Positions 22,094 through 32,770 of a DNA stretch of 64,000 nucleotides are shown piece after piece. The position numbers were made by a program, and so were the translations under genes. The notes beneath the pieces were generated by a model. The model was not told where the DNA came from. It was given only the letters and a program-made list of their open reading frames with translations, and did not search any database. Positions within the stretch are counted from its first letter, which is position 1, and each line of letters opens with the position of its first letter. The stretch comes from Paracamarosporium sp. OC-R06-R3 (Eukaryota; Ascomycota; Dothideomycetes; Pleosporales; Didymosphaeriaceae): positions 1-64,000 of the forward strand of contig JACVRA010000149.1 of the NCBI GenBank assembly GCA_019828545.1, given 5' to 3'.

Positions 22094-23569
22094 ATGGCAT
22101 CTTTTGTAGAAACGAAAATCACTCAGCAGCGGGACAGCCTAGTGTCTGATGTAGCAGATTTCAAGCAAGCATATGCGGATGCCTTGGAGAAGAAGATTCT
22201 CCCGTGAGTGAACATGGGAATACAGCGACGTATTTACCATATCTAACAGGATACCAGTGGATACGCGTTGATCGCTGGTGACAAAGACGGCAAGCTACTA
22301 GCTCCTTGTGCAACATATGTCTTCACTAACAAATTCCCCATCCTTAGGCAATATCCTGTATTCTGGAGCTGATGGCGTAACGTCGCTAAAGGAGGGATCA
22401 GCGCAGCCTTTTCAGCTCGATACTGTATGCTGGATAGCGTCTATGACGAAACTTCTCACCTCTGTGGCATGCATGCAGGCCGTAGAAGCAGGCATTGTCG
22501 ATCTTGACGAGCCCGTTTCTGACAAACTCCCTGGAATGGGCAAGCATGGTATCATGCTTGATTTCGATGACGAGAAGAACGAAGGAGTGTTCACCGAGTA
22601 CAAGACTCCCATCACTCTCCGGTGAGATAGCCTGCAAGCGTCAAATTGTTTCCGGGAGGTTTGACTAAAGCATAGACACCTTCTTTCTCATACCTCAGGT
22701 CACGAGTACGATTGGTTAAGTCCACTCCTGGGGAAGTGGCGTAAGAGTCGGGGAGAACTGCCCTGGACCGGCCCAACAGTCGAAGACAAAAGCGTGCTGC
22801 CTCTTCTCTTCGAACCGGGCACCAGCTTCTGTTACGGCGGTGGGCACGACTGGGCTGGGAAGCTGATCGAACGTGTCACAGGCAAAACGCTTGAGCAGTT
22901 CATGATCGAAAAAATCTTCACGCCGCTAGGCATCAAAGACATAACATTCTACCCCAAGGAACATCCAGATATGAAAGATCGCCTAGCCACGATAAGCACG
23001 CTGAGCGAAATAGGAGAACCTCCTGCGGTAGATGCTCAGGGGTTCGATCCGCTGTTCGGTGGCACAGACTGTTTGGGTGGCGGGGGTGGGTATAGTAGTG
23101 CAGGTGACTACTTCAAGTTCCTGCAAGCAGTGCTGCGACGCGATTCCAAATTGCTTAAACCTGAATCGTACGACGAACTTTTCAAGCCCCAGCTCGACGA
23201 ACAATGTAAGAAGGCGTTTAACGAGTATCTCCGCTCGTCGCCTGCACATGGGCAGTACCTTGGCATGAGTCTGCCTGCGGACATAGAAAAGACGTGGAGC
23301 TTTGCCGGCATGATCTGCGAGCAGGCTCAAGAGGGTAGGATGTCTGAGGGCACGTATTTCTGGGGAGGCGTACCGAGTTTGGCTTGGGTGAGTTTGTTTA
23401 CGCCTTTTTGCAACGACATTTGGCTGATCTGAGACAGTATCTGGACACGAAGGCAGGTCTCTGTGGGGTTGCATTCTGCCAAATCTTACCTCCGATGGCA
23501 CCGCGTGTCCTGCATCTACACGAACAATTTCAGAAGGGCATATACAGGGAACATGCCAAAGCAACGTGA
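22094..23569 (+). CDS. Class C beta-lactamase-like serine hydrolase / transesterase (LovD-like)
   Basis: Five exons: 22094-22203, 22258-22289, 22348-22621, 22676-23387, 23438-23569; introns 54, 58, 54 and 50 nt; 419 residues. The second intron uses a GC-AG pair (donor GCAAGC, branch CACTAAC), which is the only way found to keep the frame and gives AGDKDGNILYSG. The SxxK motif SMTK puts the nucleophile at Ser79 and Lys82, as in the LovD/EstB group. HTSGHEYDW and FCYGGGHDWAGKL follow in the expected order. Fungal relatives act as acyltransferases in polyketide pathways or as esterases. No biosynthetic core enzyme is nearby, so the substrate is open. No signal peptide is seen. Confidence 0.88.
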
Positions 23570-23740
23570 GTAACTATCTGGCTTATGTATAAGAGGGTGT
23601 ACATAATGCGTATGTCCATGATGATTTGGTAGCACTTCCAGGGCAGAGGCCACGCGATGTATGCGTTGTTGCAACGTGAAAGATGGAGAAATCGCTCACT
23701 CACGAGGGTTCTGATACTCATGCCATACACAGCGTTCACC

Positions 23741-24512
23741 TTAATAAAAGTCGATTTCAAGGCGCCCGTTTGCTTCTTGAATCTTGAAAGTGACTCTATA
23801 CCCTATCATTGTATGAATCATCAGGTATTCGCACTGAGCGGCATATTTATTGGATGTGCCTTCGGAATCAATCTGACGGAACATAGAATGTTCGTCTTTG
23901 TAAGAGCGACTGATGAGCTTCCCGTTCTCGTCACGAAAAGATAATGGAGTGATCCATCCCAAAAGATAGCCATGCCCGCTGTCGCCTGCCTGCAGGTTAG
24001 CAATCCTGCCCCAGAAGTTTATGACTGACGGCGAAAGTTTTGAATCAAAGGTGGCAACCAAGTTTCAAAGGGTAGGTCGAAGCATTTCTTTGAACAAAAC
24101 GGGTTCGGCTCCAAATTTGGGGATCACATTCACTCCTTGCAAGATGTTCTCCCAATCTTCGCGCCCGTCGAGAAGGACGGTGGATGGTGTAACCCATGCC
24201 TGCGGGCCAGGGCTCTTGACGTTTTCCTGGATCATGTCGGCCAAGCATTTTGGAATCTCTCCAAAGTTAGCAGTGCAAATTGAGTCCTCTATATCCACTA
24301 TAAGCTATTTGCGTCTCTCATGGAAAACGAACATGACATGTAGCTCTTCTACTTGCGCGTTGATGTAGAACCCGATTTGAGAAACGATTTCAAATCAAAT
24401 ATTCTCTGGTCGCAACATCAGGTGGTGGCGCTCGTTGTATGCATGATGCGCTGCCCAAACAAGCCTATTTGCTGGTGGTGCGATATACTTCTGGAGATAT
24501 CCCCCCCGTCAG
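23741..24512 (-). pseudogene. Remnant of a DUF4419 protein gene
   Basis: One minus-strand frame keeps the family's order: AHHAYNERHHLMLRPENI, FEIVSQIGFYINAQVEEL, FGEIPKCLADMIQENVK, REDWENIL, then INFWGRIANLQ and GYLLGWITPL. It is interrupted by in-frame stops at 24397-24395 (TGA at the place of a conserved Trp), 24307-24305 and 24067-24065. About 40-45 residues between the PSTV and LLDGREDW segments are missing compared with the usual family layout. No start is left upstream; a further stop lies near 24512. DUF4419 is a domain of unknown function common in fungi. Family call is from memory of the motif pattern. Confidence 0.7.
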
Positions 24513-25195
24513 CACTGAAGACTGGATGATGCCTGTATTTTTTCACCGTTCGGTTGCGGGCAGAAGCTTCGTGTTGGCGTTTGCTTTTCTCTCTGCTAGC
24601 GGTTCGCGAGGTGTTTGGTTATGGTAGCGGTGGCTGGCATCGTGTGCGGGTAAAATGTCTTCTACAAAAGTTAAAGCGACATGGAGTGGTGACCGATGCC
24701 CAAGATAAGACGTAGGGTTTCTGATATATGCATGCCCAAGTAGGACTTGGAATGATGTGATACCCGAGCCATATTCTCACTGGAGTTATACTTGCAATTA
24801 ACTAGTAACAGATTCCTTGAATAAAATTCGTACCACGCGAGAAGTACGAAGAAGTGGGAGGGAGGCATAGTTTCGATTTAGGGTTCGTGTTGGTATCATT
24901 AGGATTGCCGAGAAAACCGGTGAGCATAGATGCGATCGCCGGGGCCAGCTCGCTCCACCCAGAGGGCGGCGCAGCCTATGGTGCGTAGTGTACTTGTACC
25001 TGTTCAGGCAGGCGCTAGCACTGTATAGGCCGCCTACCTGCCGAGGGGCTCCATCGCTCTCACAATCGACTTGTTACACAACAACCTGCCTAGTATCAAC
25101 ACCATTTTTTACAGTAATTTCAACACGTAGTCAATCGCGAGCCTTCGACAAGAAAGCCTCCAATACCCTTGTATTGTGAGCATCGAACAGGAGCT
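24513..25195. other. Intergenic, upstream of the HET gene
   Basis: No gene is recognised. The first part may hold the lost 5' end of the DUF4419 gene. The remainder is the promoter of the HET-domain gene. Confidence 0.4.
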
Positions 25196-26935
25196 ATGCG
25201 CGATACCGCGTCGCTCGCATACACTTATTGCCCTCTCGAGCGCGACTCCTCGATCCGCTTGATCGAGCTTCACTCTGCTCTCGATAGTAGCTCTGATCTA
25301 GTTTGCACCATTATCCACGTCGACCTCTTCGATGATTGTGCATCATATCCACCATATGCAGCGCTATCTTATGCCTGGGGAAGCGATCAAAAGCCATGTA
25401 TACTATTCTGCGACGCGGCCACCCTCCCGATAACAGAGAGTCTTGATTCAGCATTACGGGCGGTCCGAAAGCCGAGTTGGAATATTCTCCTTTGGGTGGA
25501 TGCTATATGCATCGACCAGATCAACGTACACGAAAGGAACATCCAGGTTGCAAACATGATATACGTGTATTCGCGAGCCTCATCAGTCTTAGTGTACACA
25601 GGAGTGGATGATGATCAATTGTTAGGTGCAAGATGTCTTGAATGGTTAGGACTTATCGGGAGACATCCCTACCGCGGACTGCAGAGTGAGATCCGCGCAC
25701 CTGAAATGAAAGCCTTAGAGAAGTTCTTCGACCGGACCTGGTTCACTCGTCGATGGGTTATTCAAGAAGTCGCAGTTGCAAAGCATTGTTTTGTTCATTG
25801 TGGTAACATGCGGGTTCCCTGGCATGATTTCATTCAGGCTGTCGCAATCCTACGCGTGCGCCACGATTCGACAGCGTCAAACGAATATCACGCGACTTTG
25901 AATAAGTTATGTATGATAGAAGAGCTCAATCGGAGTACCAGGACACAGCCGACTGAAAAGGGAAGATCGTTGCTTGATCTGTTGCTCCACTTCGAATCGT
26001 CTCAATGTACTGACAGTAGAGATCGTATTTTCTCATTGATTCGATTAGCGACTGAAGACCTTGCTGTTACCGAAGCGCTAGCATCGAATCTCGATTACTC
26101 CTTGTCTGTTGAAAGCATCTACGTCGGCATTGCGAAGGCGCTCCTAAGGCCGTCTGACGACTTTGCTCTCTTGCACCTAGCCGCTGCATTTCAACCGGAA
26201 GACTTATCGGCAAGTCCCTTACCTAGTTGGGTTCCTGACTGGCGCTACCGCTGCCGATTTCAGCCTTTACAAAATTACGACTTCGAGTGCGGTATGGGAG
26301 TTGAGAGCAACATCACTGTACGAGATGACGGCTGTTTAGAGGTTCGAGGGTGCTTACTGGATTTTGTCAACGAAAAAACACACCTGCGTATACGGCTGAG
26401 GAAGGGAATTGATGAGATTTCCAAAACTGCGGAGGCTCTGGTGTCCCGGACCTATTCGCGCGAGCTTGATGCTCTTGGCATAAAAAGGTTGGAAGGAGGT
26501 CCCGACGACATCGCAGAGGGATCATTTGAAGGGCATTTCAAAAAGCTCGTGGACGCCAGTCTTGTGCTTACGGATGCTCTGGAACATAAAAGTACTTCGC
26601 ATGATGCCATAGAAGATGACTGCGCAAGAACAGGGGAATACCGGAGCGACGTTGCAGCACTGTTGACGAGTAACATCACACATGCACTCGAGCATCACAT
26701 TCTACGAGGACGTAGAATCTTTGTAACAAGAAAAGGAAGAACTGGGATTGGGCCTCTTGATGTGCAAACAGGGGACGCGGTTGTGGTCATATACGGCGTA
26801 CGTACGCCTTTTATCCTTCGGCAAGACAAATTGAAGGATGGGTGGCGTATTGTCGGAGATGCCTATGTTGCGGGGCTAACTAAGAAACCTGTGCGATCCC
26901 ATCAAAGTGCGCATACCAACTTTCTGATTATCTAG
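25196..26935 (+). CDS. HET-domain (heterokaryon incompatibility) protein
   Basis: Single exon, 579 residues, start at the first ATG (25196). The HET domain shows its conserved blocks in order: YAALSYAWGS (about 54-63), LLWVDAICIDQ (about 99-109) with the following ER..QV..MIYVYSRAS, and FFDRTWFTRRWVIQEV. HET domains trigger cell death on recognition of non-self in fungal fusion and are TIR-like in fold. The C-terminal 300 residues are the variable part typical of the large family and contain no known repeat. Partner locus unknown. It sits in the stretch with other degenerate accessory genes. Confidence 0.92.
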   Translation: MRDTASLAYTYCPLERDSSIRLIELHSALDSSSDLVCTIIHVDLFDDCASYPPYAALSYAWGSDQKPCILFCDAATLPITESLDSALRAVRKPSWNILLWVDAICIDQINVHERNIQVANMIYVYSRASSVLVYTGVDDDQLLGARCLEWLGLIGRHPYRGLQSEIRAPEMKALEKFFDRTWFTRRWVIQEVAVAKHCFVHCGNMRVPWHDFIQAVAILRVRHDSTASNEYHATLNKLCMIEELNRSTRTQPTEKGRSLLDLLLHFESSQCTDSRDRIFSLIRLATEDLAVTEALASNLDYSLSVESIYVGIAKALLRPSDDFALLHLAAAFQPEDLSASPLPSWVPDWRYRCRFQPLQNYDFECGMGVESNITVRDDGCLEVRGCLLDFVNEKTHLRIRLRKGIDEISKTAEALVSRTYSRELDALGIKRLEGGPDDIAEGSFEGHFKKLVDASLVLTDALEHKSTSHDAIEDDCARTGEYRSDVAALLTSNITHALEHHILRGRRIFVTRKGRTGIGPLDVQTGDAVVVIYGVRTPFILRQDKLKDGWRIVGDAYVAGLTKKPVRSHQSAHTNFLII

Positions 26936-29900
26936 CAAGTATATAGGGACGGAATGTAGCCATTGTGGCTCAGACTGACAGTTGTTGAGCATTGAAAGTA
27001 CGATACAAAACAAAAGCCGAAGTCGTTCTTAGAACCCAGGGGCCTTTCCATCGGTTTCTTCACCATCGTATCTACACCCTCGGTATCCTGTCGATCCTGC
27101 CATGCGACTCTCTCAACACCCTGGTTACTCTTTTGGAGCGTTTCAAAGCGTCTGAGTTCCAAAGAGACTTTCTCCCAAAAGCATTAAGGGATAACGCAGC
27201 GCTGTTCACCCGCTTTTATACCTTGCGCTTGAATAGAGATTGCTGCTCGCTCCAAGGGTACTGCGTCTCGCAAAAATAGAAGGAACCATCGAGAAAGATA
27301 CATCCCTGGACAATCCAAACTGGCAGGGCACGTCAAATGGACGACTGTCCAGAACATCGTTCGGGCAATTGGTTATCAAGAATTGCGGATCTCAACACAA
27401 TCTTTGTACATTAATGACTGCCAGATCGACCATCCATGCGCTCAGGCCATATGGAAACAAGAGATCCTCCGTGAGTTGGGCATTAAGGCGCACTCATAAA
27501 TCCGCAACAAAATGGAGAAATGGTTCAATGGCTACCGGAATTGTCCAGGCTACCATGTCGTCTGCCGTTTGTCTCCCTAATCCACATATTCGACTCCCTT
27601 GCGCTCTTCGCAAACCCGAATGACCACTCTACTTAATGAAACAATTGCTTGCAAAAACGACACTTCATAAAGTTCCTTCTCTGACCTCGCCTTGCTTCAT
27701 CGTTCAGCCCTAAAGTCATCTCTCAAGCCCGGATTCTTGGACGCCATCGAGTTTCTACTTCTTTGCGAAATATTGCGGAAATGAAAGCCAAACAAAATAG
27801 TATACAGAAGTCCTCAACCGCTAGCTGTTCCCTCAGAGATACCTAACCGCTTCCGGTCTAGTCTACATCCTAGCTCGCACGGATCAGGGCTATATTTGTA
27901 TGATACATAAGGCTGAAGCCTAGGTAATGAACACTGTCAACTATAACTTGTCCAAGTCCCTAATTTGGAAAGACCTATTTCGTGACAGGTTCACTCCGAA
28001 AACTTGTCAATGCCTGGAGAATTGATACGGTCCAGTTCCTCTAGAGGTACTCCATACTTTGCAACTCCGATAGCCAATCCTATACGTTTCAAGTCTCATT
28101 TCCAGAGTTGAAAGTGTCAACCTTCACCTTTGAAGCGCTTATACTTTCTAGTCGAGGCTTTCCCTGTCTATACGATTCAATTGTATCAAAGATCTCTCGC
28201 TTCTGACACGGACAAGCACTATCTATTGACTCATGCTATGCCAAACCGACAATAGGATTGTAAGTCGTCTCTAGTGCTGGCAAATGGTTTCGCTGATAAG
28301 CCAACCTACACCTATCCTATCGAGAATATAGACATGACACGGAAGTGGATAGCATTCGAAAGCTCATTCCTTAGTATCTATCGTAGGGGCAGCAACTCTC
28401 ACCTTACGAGCGAAAGTTTAATATCATCGCACAAGATATGTATGCGGACTTCACTGTTTGAAATGGCTGTAGTAAGATAGTGCCGAGCGATGTATCGAAG
28501 CCTGGTGCTGGACTAGTTACTGAGACATTAGGAGCCACATTTCGATGGTAGAACAAAAAGATTGTGGCTTAGCATTCATCAGTTTCGCAGCATGAATGTA
28601 CAAGATCCTCAGGGATCAAATCATTGTGAGGGCGGAGATTTTCGGCTAGCCATTTCGGCTCACGTGTGATTATATCCTCGCCAATCGTCACCGAGTCGTC
28701 CATGTCAGATCGGACTTCAGTTTCCCCCCGCCAATCAAAACCTTTTGAGATTTCTAGTCGTGGCCTGCTACCTTCCGGATCAAATTGTCGGAGCGAAGCA
28801 GTAAGCTATCGCGCCTTGGTTGTAGTCTAAACAGCTCCCGCTCGGGTAGCAGCGTAGGCTGTAGAGATTTGTGTAGAGCTGTTAGGTGTGGAGGTACACG
28901 TCTAAAAGGTGGAAAGGTGCAGCCCTAGTAAGCTTAATTAATACCACTTTGCAGGACTACTAAGGCGATGCGATCCGTGGGATCTCAGGATATCCAGATA
29001 ATCGGGATAGAAGCGTGAGGCAGATTCGGAGATGGACCTGGAAAAAGTGGTGCGGTTAGACAGGGGTGTGAGTGGACTTAGCGATGACATGACTGAGGGC
29101 AGAGGCCCAGGTATGCGCAGACACCTGCCGCCCGGCTAGTGTGCTGGCGGCGCCACTGCTCGATGCCAGGATAACCCACGGACCCTATCGAGGCAGAGCA
29201 TGCACAATGGCAGGGGTATGTGCTAGGCGTAGACAGGCAAGGGCTCACCTTGGCAAGTTAGCAGCGTATGTGTCGCGTGTAAACACATCCATATTCTCGG
29301 GAACGCGAGCGGGCCGACCACAAATCGGACGAGGTGCGGCGTAGAAGCATGTCGTGCGAGCTGCTGACGGCCGGGCGTCGCACGGCCCCGTGAATGAAGG
29401 AATTACTTCGCATTTTGCATCCCGTCAAGAAGTTTTATTTCACGCCGCCCACTGTGTAATGAAGAACTCGATCACCGAGCTTTAGTAGTTTCCGATATGA
29501 AAATTTGCGATAGTGGTGCAGACACTTGATTCGCAGTGTTGCTGCCAAATTTGCACTCTATCCCGCCGTGCGATTTCGTCGACCCTATGTTACGTGCAAT
29601 AGGTTCGAAGCGCGGTTGTCATGAACCACATTGTTAATTGCTGTAGGAGCTGGGCAGAGGACACTGGAGTGGAAGCTGGTTACTCGGCCATGTAATAAAA
29701 ATTACATCATCAAGTAATTGTGCGTTTCGACAATCTTGAACGTTGATACTGTTAGAAGTAGAACAAAAAGCGGCGTTCATGTACAATGAACAAGTTGATT
29801 GTTGAATGCAGGAGAGATCAGAGAAATAAGCAGGCCGTGCGGCCATTATAGGCCTAGTGACTACCTCATCGAGCACCATTTCGTTGCCTTATTCTAAAAA

Positions 29901-30148
29901 CACCGGTGAGCGCTCGCGCGCACGGATCACCGCCGTCCGGGACATGCAGAATGTCGGAGTACTCGGGAACGTCGCTAAGCCTCGACGAACCATGATGTAT
30001 AAAGTCTTCTGATCATGACACTCTATCGCTGTCAAAGTTGACTTCACAACTACGAAACTTTGCTTCCTCTTCGTATTGCTTCGGCGGAAGCCCCGCATAC
30101 GCTTAGGCTTTACATACCATCTGCAAAGCACAGGCTTGAAAGCTTAGC
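26936..30148. other. 3.2-kb gene-poor region
   Basis: No intact gene. One open stretch at about 27245-27500 (+) reads like protein (for example VKWTTVQNIVRAIGYQELRI) and ends at a TAA. It matches nothing I know and has no clear start; it may be a gene relic. 28850-29400 is locally more GC-rich. The rest has stops in all frames. Confidence 0.4.
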
Positions 30149-30413
30149 ATGGCTGTGGTATCACTTGACAGTATGCTTCCAGACTACAATTTTGGCCAAG
30201 TGCAGTATCTGATCTCTCACAGGGTCGATTGACGCTCCTCCTAAATTTCCACGGACATTCCCGAACACTGATCAATACACTGCCGATTCCAACGACTCAA
30301 CCCCGAATTACCTTTTCGGCACTCTGGCAACAATCATCGGTATCGGAGCGATCGTTATAGCTTTCATGCAATACCGTACGACAAGAAGGCGTGTGTACGA
30401 AATGGCATGTTGA
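30149..30413 (+). CDS. Small single-pass membrane protein, family copy 1
   Basis: Two exons: 30149-30170 (22 nt, phase 1) and 30223-30413; the 52-nt intron has a GTATGC donor and CACAG acceptor. 70 residues: a short polar N-terminal part with a TD.YTADSNDST stretch, one membrane segment (LFGTLATIIGIGAIVIAFM), then QYRTTRRRVYEMAC at the C-terminus. The basic residues after the helix predict the C-terminus in the cytosol. 31 bp around the membrane segment are nearly identical to copy 2 at 31081-31183. No known domain; see copies 2-7. Confidence 0.65.
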
Positions 30414-30922
30414 ACTCTTGGGGATTGTAAGCTGAGAGGATGTCGGATGCTCAGATGGGCTAGGCATGCAAAGACCATCCGACGCTTAAGATGCTCTTTT
30501 TGATCTTGACATAGCCTTCTACTTGAATTAATTTGCTTGTACTATCCTGAAAGACTCTACGTTATGCAATAGCTGACAGAGTACGAATCTACAATAGAAA
30601 ATTATGTTGGTCGAGCATATAAGGTGCGAACTGATACAATTCCCCCTCGGCCCAATGAGCGCAGAATCTGGACATCAGCCTCGCGCATGAGCTCTCTTTA
30701 ATGGTCAACTCGAGCGCGCATCTTTCAAGGCGGGCAGCGCTAACCCCACCGTCGCCCGAACCAGAAGCTCTAACGAGGCGCCAAGGCCGTAGTTTGGTCA
30801 GCACTGTGCCATCCCACGCTCCCTACATCTCGGCTCTTGTCAGCGAATGACAAAGGCTTGCTGGTACAAAATCGGGCATGGCTTCTGGTCTGCTTCTGTC
30901 TTCTAACACAGTCTTGCTCAAC
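30414..30922. other. Spacer between small membrane protein genes 1 and 2
   Basis: Nothing recognised; presumably 3' end of copy 1 and promoter of copy 2. Confidence 0.4.
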
Positions 30923-31183
30923 ATGTCGCCAGTCTTACGCAGCAAGTCACTTCTATCAACCTCTAGTAATATATGTAACTAACATACATAGACACTCGCA
31001 CTAGTCCACCTGTCGGACTAGTCAAGCCTCGTACGCTAGACCAACACACTTCCTCAACCAACGAATCAAATACCAACCTACATCTTCAGCACCCTAGCAA
31101 CAATCATCGGCATCGGAGCGACCGTTATAGCTTTTATGCAATACCGTACAACAAGAAGGCGTGTGTACGAATTGGCATGTTAA
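30923..31183 (+). pseudogene. Small single-pass membrane protein, family copy 2, frameshifted
   Basis: Exon 1 (30923-30941, 19 nt, phase 1) reads MSPVLR as in copy 3 (MSPVPH). The intron (30942-30991) has a GC donor (GCAAGT) and ends in CATAG. Exon 2 gives TLDQHTSSTNESNTN and then loses frame. From about 31078 the membrane segment and tail (IFSTLATIIGIGATVIAF, RRRVYELAC) are in the next frame up to the TAA at 31181. One base too many or two too few at about 31071-31082 explains it. The tail DNA is nearly identical to copy 1, so the break is young, or is a sequence error. Confidence 0.6.
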
Positions 31184-32487
31184 ACTCCTAGAGATGGCTT
31201 GCAGGATGCCGGATGCTCAGATAGACTATATGCAGAGACTCGGAGATGGGGTCCTCGGCAATGGCGATGATTATGATGAGAGGGGATAGTATTTCACTTG
31301 ATCGAATTGTCTTTTCCACCGTGAACAACTGTACGGGAAATATCCGTAGTGCACGAATCTATCAAATGGAAGCCTCTGGATGTTGATTTCGCATTTGAAT
31401 AAACCCGTTCTATTGTGATACGGTTGCGTCTAGAAAGAATGTCTAGACTTGAGCCTGAAATTGGAGTGTAGGTACTTACCCGTTTCTGGCACAAGGGGTC
31501 CACTGGTCACAGGTCATTTGATTGTGGAGGAATAAAGCCTCGGCTATCAATCAGGACAGCGGAAAAGATGCCATGGATCCGTCCGCCATCACTGGTAAGT
31601 GCGGGAACTTTATTCTCATGATGATATACTTACACACTCGGCCGTATAGCCCCTTGTGGGGAAACATGGAGAACTCTAATGGGGATTGTTTCCCATGCGG
31701 GGTGGTTGTGTACGGGCGTGGTGGGTGACAGAATAAGCGTAGAAGCTGTGCATCTTCATGCAGATCGGACCGATATCAACGTACTGAGCAGCCCGTGACT
31801 GATACAGGGTATTAAGTTTCGACACAGCTTCCGCATAGTGAGTAGCGTATAATCGACTCAAACGCTGAACTCAGCCCATGAAGCCAATTAGAGAGCAGCG
31901 AGGTCACCGTTAGTGTGGTACTGAGGAGCGGCGGTGTGCGTGCCGCCATGGAAAACCTCACGAAGCGCCGACAAAGGTACCGGTGGCTCTATTTTGTCCA
32001 ATAATCCCATTTCTAAGGCTTCCCTGCTCACTGGAAACTTCAGCCTCATTCGTCATCAGTACCGACTACGCTGTTGAAGAGACGTGATGAAACCTCTAAC
32101 TGCGCCAAAACTTTGGTAAGACACAGCCCACGGCCGACAGCTCTCGGCAACACGCTTACGCGGACACGCTTCAAGCCACAGAGATTATATAGTCATCTTG
32201 GGCGACATGGTCAGTCGAACAAAGAAATATCTTCGGCCAATCACTGCGTGGCTGCCCCTGGCTCATAAGCGCGTATGATTGGGCACCCGTTATTCTTAGT
32301 GTGACTCCAAGCGGTAAACTTCATCACACGTAGAATAAGAAGAATGTATACCAATGAGCTGGGGTGACGGACGACACTAATGTTCGATTTAAAACACCAA
32401 TCCCACCCTACCTAGGACCATCTAACCCATTTCCCATCTTCTAGCCACTTTCTCACTCTTATATAACCTTTAACTCTGCCATCCAGA
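31184..32487. other. Intergenic between small membrane protein genes 2 and 3
   Basis: Apart from the doubtful small gene at 31573-31798, no coding signal is seen. Confidence 0.4.
31573..31798 (+). CDS. Possible small gene with the same exon layout as the small membrane family
   Basis: Exon 1 (31573-31594, 22 nt, phase 1), a 55-nt GTAAGT...TATAG intron, and exon 2 (31650-31798) would encode 56 residues with a moderately hydrophobic centre (TLMGIVSHAGWLCTGVV). The exon layout equals that of copies 1-4, but the C-terminal tail lacks the [YF]E[LM] motif. It may be a distant member, a relic or chance. Confidence 0.25.
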
Positions 32488-32770
32488 ATGTCGCCAGTCC
32501 CCCACCGTAAGCCACTACGCTGAGCTTCACTACTTCCTTCAATTAACATGCATAGACACTTGCACTGATACTGCCCTCGACCTCCTGAAGCCTGGCACGC
32601 CGGAGCAACACACTTCCTCAAACGACTCAACATCGAGCCTCGCCTTCGGCGTGCTCAGTATTCTCATCGGACTTTGCGCGCTCTACCTCGCATACCTCCA
32701 ACTACGCCGCGACAGCCGACGTACAGTGTACAAATTTTCAGCAGGCTATAAAATGACACTGGGTTTGTGA
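32488..32770 (+). CDS. Small single-pass membrane protein, family copy 3
   Basis: Exons 32488-32506 (19 nt, phase 1) and 32556-32770; 49-nt GTAAGC...CATAG intron; 77 residues. It starts MSPVPH, continues with EQHTSSNDSTSS, one membrane segment (LAFGVLSILIGLCALYLAYL), then QLRRDSRRTVYKF and a short extension to the stop. Same plan as copies 1, 2 and 4; the tail motif is VYKF instead of VYEM. A TATATAA word ends about 24 bp before the start. Confidence 0.65.

Noticed and set aside
27245..27330. Histone H3-like tail (ARSKGTASRK, then NHRERYIPG)
   Set aside because: Similarity stops there; none of the histone-fold helices follow.
29598..29612. GGTTCGAAG word resembling a tRNA B box
   Set aside because: No matching A box, acceptor stem or T-arm pairing around it.
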